From the NCBI RefSeq assembly GCF_014218295.1, contig NZ_AP023287.1:62001-126000 (forward strand): a stretch of DNA of 64,000 nt, read 5' to 3'. Below are positions 18,829 through 28,032 of this stretch, one piece after another (position 1 is the stretch's first letter; each line of letters begins with the position of its first letter). This DNA is from Mycolicibacterium litorale (GTDB lineage Bacteria; Actinomycetota; Actinomycetes; Mycobacteriales; Mycobacteriaceae). The notes beneath the pieces are model-generated. The model was not told the origin of the DNA. It made no database searches and saw nothing but the letters and a program-made list of their open reading frames with translations. Made by a program: the position numbers and the translations under genes.

Positions 18829-20354
18829 CAACCACCGCCGCAGCATCTTCGACCTCGAGCGTCACACCCGGGCGGCCGTCGACCACCCGGGTGACGATCC
18901 TGACCGGCCGGCGCATGACGGATCTCGTACTGCCTGCGGCGGCGCCGATCGAGACCTACATCGACGAGACCGTCGCGGTGCTCGCCGAGATCCTCGAGGA
19001 CACCCCGAAGGACGTCCTGGCCGGCTTCGACTTCACCGCGCAGGGGGTGTGGGCGTTCGCCCGCCCCGGTGCTCCGCCGTTGAAGGCCGACGAATCCCTC
19101 GACGACGCGGGTGTGGTCGACGGGTCGTTGCTGACGTTGGTGTCGGTGAGCCGCACCGAGCGCTACCGGCCGCTGGTCGAGGACGTCATCGACGCGATCG
19201 CGGTACTCGACGAGTCACCGGAGTTCGACCGCAGTGCGCTGTACCGATTCGTCGGCGTGTCGATTCCCCTTGTAACGCTTGCGGTCACGGTCATGGGCCT
19301 GCTGTCGTGGGACCGGACGGGTCAGAGTGTGTGGTGGGCGCTGGCCCTTGCGCTGCTCGGGCTCGGGCTGCTCGGCGGCAGCATGATGGCGCAGAACCGC
19401 TACGGCAATCTCGACATGGCCGAGAGTCTGCTGATCGCCTCGGTGCCCGCGCTCGCAGGCGGCGCGGCGCTGGCGGTGCCGCTGCCCAACGGGGTCGGAT
19501 CTCTGGGCGCGCCGCAGGTCGCCGGTGCGGGCGCGGTGGTGCTGCTGCTGACGCTGGCGACCAGGGGTGGTCCGCGTAAGCGGGCGGAGATCGCGGCGTT
19601 CATGGCGGTGGCCACGGCCGCGCTGACCGCCGCTGCCGTGGCGTTCGGATACGGCTGGAACCACTGGGTGCCCGCCGGGGCGGTCGCCTTCGGTCTGATC
19701 GTCGTGACCAACGCGGCGAAACTCACCGTGGCCGTGGCGCGAATCGCCCTGCCGCCCATACCCGCACCCGGCGAGACCGTCGCCAACGACGAACTGCTCG
19801 ACCCGGTCACGTCGCGCGAAGGCGTCGACGAGGAATCGCCGACCTGGCAGGCCATCATCGCGTCGGTGCCCGAATCCGCCGCGCGACTGCAGGAGCGCAG
19901 TGTGCTGGCCAAGAAACTGCTCATCGGTTTCCTGACCGCCGGTGCGCTGGTCCTCGCGGTGGGAGCGATCGCGGTCGTCGTGCAGGGACACTTCTTCGTC
20001 CACAGCCTGATCGTCGCCGGACTGGTCGCCGCGATCTGCGGGTTCCGGTCTCGTCTGTACGCCGAACGCTGGTGTGCCTGGGCGCTGCTGGCGGTGACGG
20101 TGATCGTGCCGACCGGCGTGATGGTCCGGTTGTGTCAGTGGTACCCCGACGACGCCTGGCTGGTATTGGCGATCTACACCGCACTCGGTGCGGTGGCGTT
20201 GGTGATCATGGGCGCCACCGACGGTGTGCGCCGGGTGTCGCCGGTGACCAAGCGCATCCTCGAACTGGTCGACGGCGCGGCGATCGCGGCGGTCATCCCG
20301 CTGCTGCTGTGGATCGCCGGCGTGTACGACGTCCTGCGCAATCTGCGCTTCTAG
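18825..20354 (+). CDS. eccD1: EccD1, polytopic channel component
   Basis: The 509-residue protein has an N-terminal ubiquitin-like domain (about 20-105, with T-R-V-T-I-L-T-G-R-R-M-T-D-L-V-L-P) and then about eleven membrane helices, as in EccD. EccD dimers form the barrel of the ESX pore. The start is TTG at 18825, overlapping the espI stop as TTGA, so it is probably coupled. The stop is followed after 15 bp by the next gene. Confidence 0.94.
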   Translation: MTTTAAASSTSSVTPGRPSTTRVTILTGRRMTDLVLPAAAPIETYIDETVAVLAEILEDTPKDVLAGFDFTAQGVWAFARPGAPPLKADESLDDAGVVDGSLLTLVSVSRTERYRPLVEDVIDAIAVLDESPEFDRSALYRFVGVSIPLVTLAVTVMGLLSWDRTGQSVWWALALALLGLGLLGGSMMAQNRYGNLDMAESLLIASVPALAGGAALAVPLPNGVGSLGAPQVAGAGAVVLLLTLATRGGPRKRAEIAAFMAVATAALTAAAVAFGYGWNHWVPAGAVAFGLIVVTNAAKLTVAVARIALPPIPAPGETVANDELLDPVTSREGVDEESPTWQAIIASVPESAARLQERSVLAKKLLIGFLTAGALVLAVGAIAVVVQGHFFVHSLIVAGLVAAICGFRSRLYAERWCAWALLAVTVIVPTGVMVRLCQWYPDDAWLVLAIYTALGAVALVIMGATDGVRRVSPVTKRILELVDGAAIAAVIPLLLWIAGVYDVLRNLRF

Positions 20355-20368
20355 GGAGGGGATCGGCG

Positions 20369-20674
20369 GTGGGCGACGTTGTGCTGCAGGTGAATTCGGC
20401 TGTGCTCATAGCCGCGGGCACGGGGTTCGGGCAAGCCGGTACGGGCGTCGCGGACCTGAGGGCCGATGCGCCGCTGGGCGATGCGGCCGCCGCCGTCTCC
20501 CTGCTGCAGACGGCGTCGGCGTGCCGGCAGGCGCGAAGTGACATCGCCGCACTGACGGCCGCGGTGGCCGACGCGGTCTCCGACTACGCCGAGAAGCTGC
20601 ACGCGGCCGCCGCCCGCTACGACGCAGGCGACCAGGCCGGGCGCGACGCCATCGCGAGGGTCGATCTGCCCTGA
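20369..20674 (+). CDS. Short ESX-1 associated helical protein at the espJ position
   Basis: The 101-residue Ala-rich protein looks fully helical, with a C-terminal Y-D-A-G-D element and S-D-Y-A-E-K-L-H before it. This recalls WXG100/DUF2580-type secreted proteins but lacks a clear W-x-G. It occupies the espJ place after eccD1, yet M. tuberculosis EspJ is much longer (about 280 aa), so no symbol is given. The GTG start at 20369 is set by GGGAGGGG about 8 bp upstream. It converges with espL, leaving 4 bp. Confidence 0.6.
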   Translation: MGDVVLQVNSAVLIAAGTGFGQAGTGVADLRADAPLGDAAAAVSLLQTASACRQARSDIAALTAAVADAVSDYAEKLHAAAARYDAGDQAGRDAIARVDLP

Positions 20675-20678
20675 CGGC

Positions 20679-21011
20679 CTAGTGCTGCCAGGATTCGGTC
20701 AGCTGCGCGACTTGCGCGTCGATCCGCTCCCGGTCGGCCTCGATCGCGGCGGCAGCCGCCTCGGCGGCGTTCTGCAAAGCCTCGTTCAGCCGGTGCTCGA
20801 CGACGTGGGCGCCCTCACGAAGCAGACCTTCCTCGATGTGGACACCGGTCAGATGCTGATGACCGTCCAGGGTGACCGCCACGGTCTCGGTCTCGTCGGA
20901 TGCGGTGAACGTCTGGTTGTTCATCTTGTACAGCTGCTCGTCCATGATCGACTGCAGCTGCTGCGCCTGTGCGAGCACCGCCGCCACCTGGGGGTGCATC
21001 TCACCGGTCAC
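20679..21011 (-). CDS. espL: EspL, YbaB-like ESX-1 accessory protein
   Basis: The 110-residue protein has Y-K-M-N-N-Q-T-F-T-A-S-D-E-T-E-T-V-A-V and D-G-H-Q-H-L-T-G-V-H-I-E-E-G-L-L, close to EspL. This YbaB/EbfC-like fold is shared with EspH. EspL stabilises EspE, EspF and EspH in M. marinum. Its start overlaps the end of espB by 4 bp. espK, which lies beside espL in M. tuberculosis, is absent here. Confidence 0.85.
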   Translation of the reverse strand: MTGEMHPQVAAVLAQAQQLQSIMDEQLYKMNNQTFTASDETETVAVTLDGHQHLTGVHIEEGLLREGAHVVEHRLNEALQNAAEAAAAAIEADRERIDAQVAQLTESWQH

Positions 21012-22651
21012 TTCGAGTCCTTACCTTCCTTCGGCGGCTTGGCAGGGCGGTGACCGATGACCGACTCCGTCCACGGCCGGTCCTCGGTGTAAAGATCCTC
21101 GTCGGGCGACAGGCCGGGAGTGCGTTTGCGCTCGCCGCCGCCTTGACCGCGGCCGGCGCCGTGTCCGCCCATCGGCATACCGCCCATACCGCCCATCGCA
21201 CCCATGGGGCCCGCCGCGCCGGCCGCCGGGACGGCACCTCCGCGTGCGGCACCGGCCGGGCCGGGGGCGACGGAATCGGCGCCCACCGCGGGCTGCAGCG
21301 GTGCGGGCGGGACGCCACCGCCACCGCCGCCCGCGCCTCCCCCGGCGCCGCCGCCTGCGCCTCCGCCTGCCGAGGCCGGTTTGAGGGCCGGATCCTCCAG
21401 CGGCGGCATCCCTTCCGGACCGCCACCGGGCAGCCCGCCGGGCAGACCGCCCGGCAACCCACCCGGTAGACCGCCGCCGGGTGCCCCGCCTGCGGCCGGC
21501 GCGCCTCCACCACCGGCCGGAGAACCGCCACCCGACGGTGCACCGCCACCGGCCGATGCCGCCGCGGGCTGCGGTGCAGTCTGTGCGCCGACGGGTTCGG
21601 CGCGCATGCCCGAGGCCGACGGCTGGCCACCGGGCTGACCGCCCGGCTGGCCGCCGCCACCGCCACCAGCGCCGCCGGCACCCTCACCCGGACCGGGCTG
21701 GCCTGGTTCGTCTTCGCCGGTCGGCTTGTTCTTCCCCTTGCGGGGATCGCCGTTGCTGCTGATGGGCGGCACCGGCACTGCGCCAGGAGGTGGGTCGGGC
21801 ACCTTCGGCAAGCTCTTGCCTGCGACGTCCGCGCTGTAGGAGGTCCGTACCTCCTCCGATTTTCGCTGAAGCGCAAGATAATCCAGCGACGCGGCGGCGA
21901 ACGCCTCCTTGTCGCCGGCCCGGGCGGCGTCCTGCAGCCGCTCCTCGACCGCCTCGACATCGGCGACCGTCGGGTGCGCGGCGGCCGCCTTCACGTGCGC
22001 ATCGGCCATGTCGATGGCTTCGTCGCCGAGGAATTCGTAACTCTCGGCGAGCTTGCCCAGCCACTCTTTGTGCGCGCGGACCGCGGTGCCTGCGCTCTCG
22101 GCGGCGGTGCCGTCCCAGTTGACGCCGTCGAGGTTGAAGTCCTCGGCGTGCTCCCGCAGCTTCTGGGCGAACTTCTTCGCCTGTTCGCCGTAGGTCCGCA
22201 TCGGGCCCGGATCGCCGGAGTGGATGGTCTGCGCGGCCGCCTTGACGTCCAGGAACTCGGCGTCGGTGACGCCGCCCGGCATCGAGGCGACCGTCGACGG
22301 GAACTCGATCGCCGGGACGGACGGCGGCAGTGTCGGGTTGACCGCGACCGGCTCCACCGACCGGGGGCTGTCGGGATACTCCAGCGCCTGCGCCGCCCGG
22401 TTGTCGATCTGCTGGTAGACGTCGGCGGCCTCGTTCAGCACGGCGGCGAGCCGCTCGGCCTCGCGGTTCCCCGAGACGAGATGGCTTCGCAGCGTGTCGG
22501 AGCCCGCCGCGATACCGGCGGCGGACGCCGTCACGAACGGGAATCCGCACGGTGCCGTTGGCCGGGTCGACTCGTCGGTGATCTCCTGGTCCAGCGCGTT
22601 CGCACGCGCACGCAGATCCGCCGGCTCGACCCGGACTTCGTCCCCCGACAT
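21008..22651 (-). CDS. espB: EspB, secreted ESX-1 substrate with PE/PPE-like head
   Basis: The 547-residue protein has a PE/PPE-like helical head (about 1-280) with the export signal Y79-Q-Q-I-D83 and the turn W179-D-G181, as in EspB. The tail is very rich in Gly, Pro and Ala, with four serial G-L-P-G units and an M-G-G-M-G-G-M repeat. EspB is exported, trimmed by MycP1 and forms heptameric rings. It lies between eccE1 and espL on the minus strand, as in other ESX-1 loci. Confidence 0.93.
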   Translation of the reverse strand: MSGDEVRVEPADLRARANALDQEITDESTRPTAPCGFPFVTASAAGIAAGSDTLRSHLVSGNREAERLAAVLNEAADVYQQIDNRAAQALEYPDSPRSVEPVAVNPTLPPSVPAIEFPSTVASMPGGVTDAEFLDVKAAAQTIHSGDPGPMRTYGEQAKKFAQKLREHAEDFNLDGVNWDGTAAESAGTAVRAHKEWLGKLAESYEFLGDEAIDMADAHVKAAAAHPTVADVEAVEERLQDAARAGDKEAFAAASLDYLALQRKSEEVRTSYSADVAGKSLPKVPDPPPGAVPVPPISSNGDPRKGKNKPTGEDEPGQPGPGEGAGGAGGGGGGQPGGQPGGQPSASGMRAEPVGAQTAPQPAAASAGGGAPSGGGSPAGGGGAPAAGGAPGGGLPGGLPGGLPGGLPGGGPEGMPPLEDPALKPASAGGGAGGGAGGGAGGGGGGVPPAPLQPAVGADSVAPGPAGAARGGAVPAAGAAGPMGAMGGMGGMPMGGHGAGRGQGGGERKRTPGLSPDEDLYTEDRPWTESVIGHRPAKPPKEGKDSK

Positions 22652-22695
22652 CTGTTCCTCCTCAGGTCACCGCTCGGTGTGCAGCAGACACACGA

Positions 22696-24093
22696 TCACT
22701 GCTCGAGAGCCATCTGGTAGCGACTTTCCTCGCGCGGATTGATCAGCCGGATCGGCAGCTGCCGGTGGCGCGGGGTGTCGATGAAGTTGTGCCGCAGGAT
22801 CACCCGGCCGACCCCGGGATGCGGGCTCAGGTAGGTCGTGGCGTTCGGCCACGACAGCTTGGCCTCCCGGCCGATGCGCCCGTTGACGAATCCGGCGAAC
22901 TCCTGGAACTGCGGACCGAGCGTCACCACGGCCCCGGCCGCCGCCGACCGGACCACGAACTGGGTGAACAGCCGGGCATCGCCGAGGTTGATGCTGACGT
23001 CGACGTCGTCGAAAGGCATGTACACCGGATACCGGTCGGCGGTCTCACCGATCAGGATTCCCGCCGAGCCGATCGGCAGCTCGTAGTGCTTGTCCGTCAC
23101 CGGGCTGATCCCCTGTAGGGCGGCGCGCTGACCGCCGAACAGGCACGAAAAGCCGCGTGGGGTCGATGGATTCGCCAGGGTGGTGAGCAACACGGTGGTG
23201 GTGGGCGCCGATCCCGGGCGGATCCGCATGCGGGTGATGGTGTGGTCGGCGCGCGCCGACCACCACACGTCCGGCCCACCGGGTGCGCTGTACGCCGCGG
23301 TGAAGGTGCTGCGGCCCTTGATCGCCGACCACGTCTCCCGTTCGAAGCTGACCTCGGTCGCCCGGTCGAAGTCGTCGAAGCTGCGGCTCGGGCGGGCGTC
23401 GATTCCGTTGCTCGCCAGCTGGTCTGCCAGCCGGGTCGTCGAGGCCACGAGGTAGCGGGCCAGGCCCGCCACCCCGGTGTCCCTGCGCTGGGCGGGTTTA
23501 CGCGTCTGCTCGGGATCGGCCCTCAGCACGATCCACGTCCGGCGGCTGGCCGGTGCCGGATACGGCCCGACCACCTGCTCGTAGAGGGCCACCAGGCTCG
23601 CCGGCGCCGTCTTGCCCACCCGGTATCCCGCTGCCACCACGTCGGCTTCGAGTTCGGGGCAGTGCGCGGCGATCAGCTGCTCGACCAGTGCGGTGTCGAG
23701 GACGTCGTCGGTGAACGACTGCCCGTTGACCACGACGGTGGGGGTGAACGGGCGCGGCACCAGTTCGATCGCCGACATGAGGTGGTCCCCCTGCCAGCGC
23801 ACCGCGACATGGTCGCCCGGCATCACGGTGGAACCGACCGCGGGTTCCGACGGCGCGGGCGGCGTGCTGCGGTGCCTGCGCCGCCACGAGAACAGCGCCG
23901 CCACCCAGCCGGTCAGCCGGCGGCCGCGGACCGTCACGACCGCGGTCAGCGCGATCAGCACCGACACGGTGATGCCGACCCAGAGCAGGTGCAGTGGCGC
24001 GGAGATCGCTGTGCACGCCGGGATCAGCACCGCCGCCCAGATCAGGTGGCCGGTGGTGAAGCGCAGGCCGAACTGCGCGGCGAGCGTCTTCAT
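22696..24093 (-). CDS. eccE1: EccE1, peripheral ESX-1 membrane component
   Basis: The 465-residue protein has two N-terminal membrane helices (about 14-58), then a cytosolic domain with P-G-D-H-V-A-V-R-W-Q-G, P-R-P-F-T-P-T-V and D-V-W-W-S-A-R-A-D-H-T-I-T. It ends E-S-R-Y-Q-M-A, matching EccE1. EccE lies on the outer rim of the complex. The ATG at 24093 overlaps the mycP1 stop as ATGA. Longer upstream frames would run into mycP1 and are rejected. Confidence 0.95.
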   Translation of the reverse strand: MKTLAAQFGLRFTTGHLIWAAVLIPACTAISAPLHLLWVGITVSVLIALTAVVTVRGRRLTGWVAALFSWRRRHRSTPPAPSEPAVGSTVMPGDHVAVRWQGDHLMSAIELVPRPFTPTVVVNGQSFTDDVLDTALVEQLIAAHCPELEADVVAAGYRVGKTAPASLVALYEQVVGPYPAPASRRTWIVLRADPEQTRKPAQRRDTGVAGLARYLVASTTRLADQLASNGIDARPSRSFDDFDRATEVSFERETWSAIKGRSTFTAAYSAPGGPDVWWSARADHTITRMRIRPGSAPTTTVLLTTLANPSTPRGFSCLFGGQRAALQGISPVTDKHYELPIGSAGILIGETADRYPVYMPFDDVDVSINLGDARLFTQFVVRSAAAGAVVTLGPQFQEFAGFVNGRIGREAKLSWPNATTYLSPHPGVGRVILRHNFIDTPRHRQLPIRLINPREESRYQMALEQ

Positions 24094-25436
24094 CGCCGCC
24101 TCAACGCCCGGCGCGTCAACGCAGCGATACCGAGCACGAGGGCCAGGCCGCCCGCGATCACGACGACCCAGGTGATCGGGCCGCGGTCGGGCGGCGGCAC
24201 GTACACCGGCGCGGGCAGCTGCTTGACGCGGTAGGGGATGTCGGCCGGGCCCTCGGGCACCTCCCAGGTCAGCGCGGCGACCGGGTCGATCACCCCCGCG
24301 CCGACGTAGTTGTCGACGCCGCCGCCGGGATGACGAGCGGTCGCGGTGATGCGGTTCATGATCTGGGCGGGCGTCAGGTCGGGGAAGCGCTCCTTGAGCA
24401 GCGCGGCCAACCCCGACACATACGCTGCGGAGAACGAGGTGCCGCCGATCGGGATGGGGCCGTCCTGGCCCTGCAGCGCGTTGACCGGCTGACCGTCGTA
24501 CCCGAGCGCCGTGATGTTCGCTCCGGGGGCGGCCGCACCCACCCACGGTCCGGACATCGAGAAGTTACTCGGCTGACCGTTGTCGTTGATGCTGCCGACG
24601 GTCAGGACCAGCGGTGAGTACCAGGCGGGGCTGACGATCGTCTGCACCTGGCGCCAGCCGCGCGGATCGGTGGGGATCGCGGGGTCCGGCGGCGGGTTCT
24701 GCGTGCAGTCCTGCCCGGTGTTGCCCGCCGCCACCACGACGACGGCGTTCTTGACGTTGACGGCGTAGTTGATCGCGGCGCCGAGGCCGACCTCGTCGAT
24801 CGGGCGGGTGATCTTGTAGCAGGCGGCCTCACTGATGTTGATCACCTGCGCGCCCAGGTTCGCGGCGTGCACGACGGCACGGGCGAGACTGCGCAGCGAC
24901 CCGGCGGTCTGGGTGGTGTTCGGGTCGTTGGGGTCCTGGCGGGCGCCGACGGGCTGGAAGGCCTCGGAGGTCTGGCGCAGCGACAGCACGCGGGCGTTCG
25001 GCGCGACACCGATGAACCCGTCGGTGGGTGCTCCGCGGCCGGCGATGATCGACGCCGTCAACGTCCCGTGCGAGTCGCAGTCGGACATCCCGTTGCCGGC
25101 CTGGTCGACGAAGTCGCCGCCCGGTTCGGCGGGCACCCGCGGCGAGCCGTTCACCCCGGTGTCGATGACGGCGACGGTGACACCGGCTCCGGTGGCGAAC
25201 TTCTGCGCCTCGGCCAACTGGAGGTAGGAGTTGGGCCACGGCTTGTCGGCAAAGTTCGAGTTGGGCAGCACGGTCGGAGCCGAGCAGACCCGGCGCTGCT
25301 CCGTCGGCGAATCGGGTCCGGTCTGGTCGGGCGGGAGCGCGGCCGGGTCGATGCTCGGCGGTTCGATCGCCCCTACCGGCGGTGCGCTGACCAGCGCCAA
25401 CCCCAACGCCACCAGGACCACGTCCATGCGCCGCAC
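24090..25436 (-). CDS. mycP1: MycP1, mycosin subtilisin protease
   Basis: The 448-residue mycosin has a signal peptide (about 1-23), catalytic D92 (V-I-D-T-G), H123 (D-S-H-G-T) and S334 (G-T-S-F-S-A), an oxyanion N239 and a C-terminal membrane helix with a basic end. It caps the ESX complex on the periplasmic side and cuts EspB. The GTG at 25436 gives M-R-R-M-D-V-V-L and has GAGGGGGG about 11 bp upstream; an ATG 9 bp inside is the alternative. It leads the mycP1-eccE1-espB-espL unit. Confidence 0.94.
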   Translation of the reverse strand: MRRMDVVLVALGLALVSAPPVGAIEPPSIDPAALPPDQTGPDSPTEQRRVCSAPTVLPNSNFADKPWPNSYLQLAEAQKFATGAGVTVAVIDTGVNGSPRVPAEPGGDFVDQAGNGMSDCDSHGTLTASIIAGRGAPTDGFIGVAPNARVLSLRQTSEAFQPVGARQDPNDPNTTQTAGSLRSLARAVVHAANLGAQVINISEAACYKITRPIDEVGLGAAINYAVNVKNAVVVVAAGNTGQDCTQNPPPDPAIPTDPRGWRQVQTIVSPAWYSPLVLTVGSINDNGQPSNFSMSGPWVGAAAPGANITALGYDGQPVNALQGQDGPIPIGGTSFSAAYVSGLAALLKERFPDLTPAQIMNRITATARHPGGGVDNYVGAGVIDPVAALTWEVPEGPADIPYRVKQLPAPVYVPPPDRGPITWVVVIAGGLALVLGIAALTRRALRRR

Positions 25437-25624
25437 CGTGCTCCGCACCCCCCTCGACGACCTGCCGACGACTTCGCGCCTCAGTGTAGACAGCAAACCG
25501 GGGAGTGCTCTCGGGGGAGCCCATCCCATCACGCCATGCGGACCGGTCGAATGCACCTAGCAAGCGTAAGGGTAGGTCGAGGGGGGTAGCTGCGGTTTCT
25601 TGTCGGCGAAACTACCCGGCCGGG

Positions 25625-25882
25625 TCAGGCGTCGAGATCCTGTTCGACGAGGCCGGCGACGGTGTCGAGGGCGGCTTCGTCGTCGGACGAGACGGTCACC
25701 TCCGTGCCGTTACCGGCGCCCAGCGTCATGATCATCAGTGCCGAGCCGGCGTCGACGGGCTCACCGCCGGCGACCGAGAGGGTGACGGGGACGCCGGCGT
25801 TGACGACGGCCTCGGCGATGATCGCGGCGGGGCGGGCGTGCAGGCCGATGGCCGAGCCGACGGTGACGGTACGTGCGGGCAT
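25625..25882 (-). CDS. ptsH: HPr, PTS phosphocarrier
   Basis: The 85-residue protein has the active-site H15 in L-H-A-R-P-A and a serine in the A-G-S-A-L position near the regulatory Ser46. HPr takes phosphate from enzyme I (ptsI, 29889-31562) and gives it to FruA. It is the last gene of the fruR-fruK-fruA-ptsH strand. It is separated from fruA by 105 bp holding a candidate operator, so it may have its own promoter. Confidence 0.95.
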   Translation of the reverse strand: MPARTVTVGSAIGLHARPAAIIAEAVVNAGVPVTLSVAGGEPVDAGSALMIMTLGAGNGTEVTVSSDDEAALDTVAGLVEQDLDA

Positions 25883-25950
25883 GGGGAGGTCTCTTTCTCT
25901 AGGGGTGGTCGCCGAGTTCGACGAAATGGCGGCAGTTACTCGTACTTCTT

Positions 25951-25972
25951 CGCCCGTTTGTTCGTTTGGGCG
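25951..25972. promoter_or_regulatory. Candidate PTS regulator site upstream of ptsH
   Basis: CGCCCGTTTGT is followed by TCGTTTGGGCG, giving two CGTTTG half sites 8 bp apart inside a CGCCC/GGGCG inverted repeat. The same 11 bp occur in the fruR-ptsI divergent region (29842-29852). Sharing between the two control regions of one pathway suggests binding by the DeoR-type regulator. TTTG-rich repeats are typical of DeoR-family operators such as corynebacterial SugR. Confidence 0.5.
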
Positions 25973-25987
25973 CATCGGGGGAGCGGG

Positions 25988-28012
25988 TCAGGCGTTGGCG
26001 AGTGCGGGCGTCCGGTCGGCGGGCACACCGGGTTTGGCGAACTGTTTGGCCGCGACCACCGCGGCGGCGGCGGCCGCCGTGCCCACCGCGAGCGCCACCA
26101 GGAACCACACCAGGTTGCCGATCGCGAAGAACACGAAGATGCCGCCGTGCGGTGCCTTGGACGTCACGTCGAAGGCCATCACCAGCCCGCCCGTGATGGC
26201 ACCGCCGAACATCATCGACGGGATGACGCGCAGCGGGTCGGCCGCCGCGAACGGGATCGCCCCCTCGGAGATGAACGATGCCCCGAGCAGCCATGCGGCG
26301 CGGCCGTTCTCGCGTTCGGGTTCGGTGAAGAGCCCGGGCCGCACGGTGGAGGCGAGCGCCATCGCCAGCGGCGGCACCATGCCCGCGGCCATCACCGCGG
26401 CCATGATGCGCAGCGACGCGGGGTCGGCGACGTTGAGCCCGGTGGTGGCGAACGCGTACGCCGCCTTGTTGACCGGACCACCGAGGTCGAAGCACATCAT
26501 CAGGCCGAGGATGATGCCGAGCACGATGACCGAACTGCCGGACAGACCGTTGAGCCAGCTGGTGAGGCTGGTGGTGACCCAGGCCAGCGGCCGGCCCAGC
26601 AGCAGGAACATCAGCAGCCCGACGACCAAAGAGGCGAACAGCGGGATGATCACCACCGGCATCAGCCCGCGGGCCCACTGCGGCACTCCGATCCGGCTGA
26701 TCCACAGCGCCGCGAAGCCGGCGATCAGCCCGCCGACGATGCCGCCGATGAATCCCGCGCCCACGGTGGTGGCGATGTAGCCGGCGACGAAACCTGGTGC
26801 GATCCCTGGCCGGTCGGCGATCGCGAACGCGATGTATCCGGCCAGCGCCGGCACCAGGAAGAAGAACGCCAGGTTGCCGATCGTGAACAGCACCGCGCCG
26901 AGGTACTGGATCAGCCCGCCCGACGGCAGGTCGGTCAGCGAGTTGGTGGTCGCGATGATCTTGCCGAGCGAATCGGTCTGCCCCTCGGGCGTATTGGCGA
27001 TGTCGTAACCCGCGAACAGGAAGCCGAGCGCGATCAGCAGACCACCCGCCGCCACGAACGGGATCATGTAGCTGACGCCGGTCAGCAGGATCTGCCGGGT
27101 GCGGGTGCCCCACCCGACGTCACCCGACGGCGCGCCGCCCGACGAGGGTGCGCCGGCGGCACCCTCGACGCGGGCGGCGTCCGGGTTGTCGGCGGCGGCC
27201 AGCGCGTCGGCGACCATCTTGTCGGGTTCGTTGATCGCGCGCTTCACACCGGAGGCGATCACGGGTTTACCGGCGAAACGCTGCCGGTCCTTCACCCCGA
27301 CGTCGGTGGCGAAGATGACGGCGTCGGCTTCGTCGATCGTCGCCACGGACAGCGGGGTGCTGCCCGACGAACCCTGCGTCTCCACGTGCAGGGCGACGCC
27401 CGCCTTCTTCGCGGCGGCCACCAGCGAGTCGGCCGCCATGTAGGTGTGGGCGATGCCGGTCGGGCAGGCGGTCACCGCGACGAGGGAGCGCTGCCTGGCC
27501 GGTTCCGGGGCGGCCGGCGCGGCGGCGGCTGCGGGCGGCGCGGCCTGGGGGTTGACCACCTCCTCGACCAGCGACACCACCTCGGCCGGTGTCGCGGCCG
27601 CCCGCAGCGAGGCGACGAACTCCTTGCGCACCAGAGCCCGGGCGAGGCTGGACAGCAGCTTCATGTGCTCGGCGCCGCCGGAGTCCGGTGCGGCGATCAG
27701 GAACACCAGGTCCGCGGGCCCGTCGGGGGCCCCGAAGTCGACTCCGGGTTTCAGGCGGGCGAAACCGATGGTGGCGGTGTCGACATAGGGCGAGCGGCAG
27801 TGCGGGATCGCGATACCGCCGGGCAGTCCGGTCGCGGACTGGGCCTCGCGGGCCATCGCCGCGCCGGCCAGACCGTCGGCGTCGGAGGCGCGGCCCGCGT
27901 CGGCGAGCCGGCGGGCGAGGTGGCCGATGACGGCGGACTTGTCGCCTCCGGCGTCGGTGTCGAGCGCCACCAGGTCGGTGGTGATGATCGGTGCTGCGGC
28001 GGGTGTGGACAT
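25988..28012 (-). CDS. fruA: Fructose-specific PTS enzyme IIABC (FruA)
   Basis: The 674-residue fusion has domain IIA (about 8-155) with phospho-H71 (I-P-H-C-R), domain IIB (about 176-275) with phospho-C183 (T-A-C-P-T-G-I-A-H-T) and IIC (about 310-660) with about ten membrane helices. It imports fructose as fructose 1-phosphate, using phosphate relayed from HPr. Ala/Pro linkers separate the domains. It follows fruK after 20 bp. Confidence 0.95.
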   Translation of the reverse strand: MSTPAAAPIITTDLVALDTDAGGDKSAVIGHLARRLADAGRASDADGLAGAAMAREAQSATGLPGGIAIPHCRSPYVDTATIGFARLKPGVDFGAPDGPADLVFLIAAPDSGGAEHMKLLSSLARALVRKEFVASLRAAATPAEVVSLVEEVVNPQAAPPAAAAAPAAPEPARQRSLVAVTACPTGIAHTYMAADSLVAAAKKAGVALHVETQGSSGSTPLSVATIDEADAVIFATDVGVKDRQRFAGKPVIASGVKRAINEPDKMVADALAAADNPDAARVEGAAGAPSSGGAPSGDVGWGTRTRQILLTGVSYMIPFVAAGGLLIALGFLFAGYDIANTPEGQTDSLGKIIATTNSLTDLPSGGLIQYLGAVLFTIGNLAFFFLVPALAGYIAFAIADRPGIAPGFVAGYIATTVGAGFIGGIVGGLIAGFAALWISRIGVPQWARGLMPVVIIPLFASLVVGLLMFLLLGRPLAWVTTSLTSWLNGLSGSSVIVLGIILGLMMCFDLGGPVNKAAYAFATTGLNVADPASLRIMAAVMAAGMVPPLAMALASTVRPGLFTEPERENGRAAWLLGASFISEGAIPFAAADPLRVIPSMMFGGAITGGLVMAFDVTSKAPHGGIFVFFAIGNLVWFLVALAVGTAAAAAAVVAAKQFAKPGVPADRTPALANA

Positions 28013-28032
28013 GGCGGTCTTTCGGTTGGTGT

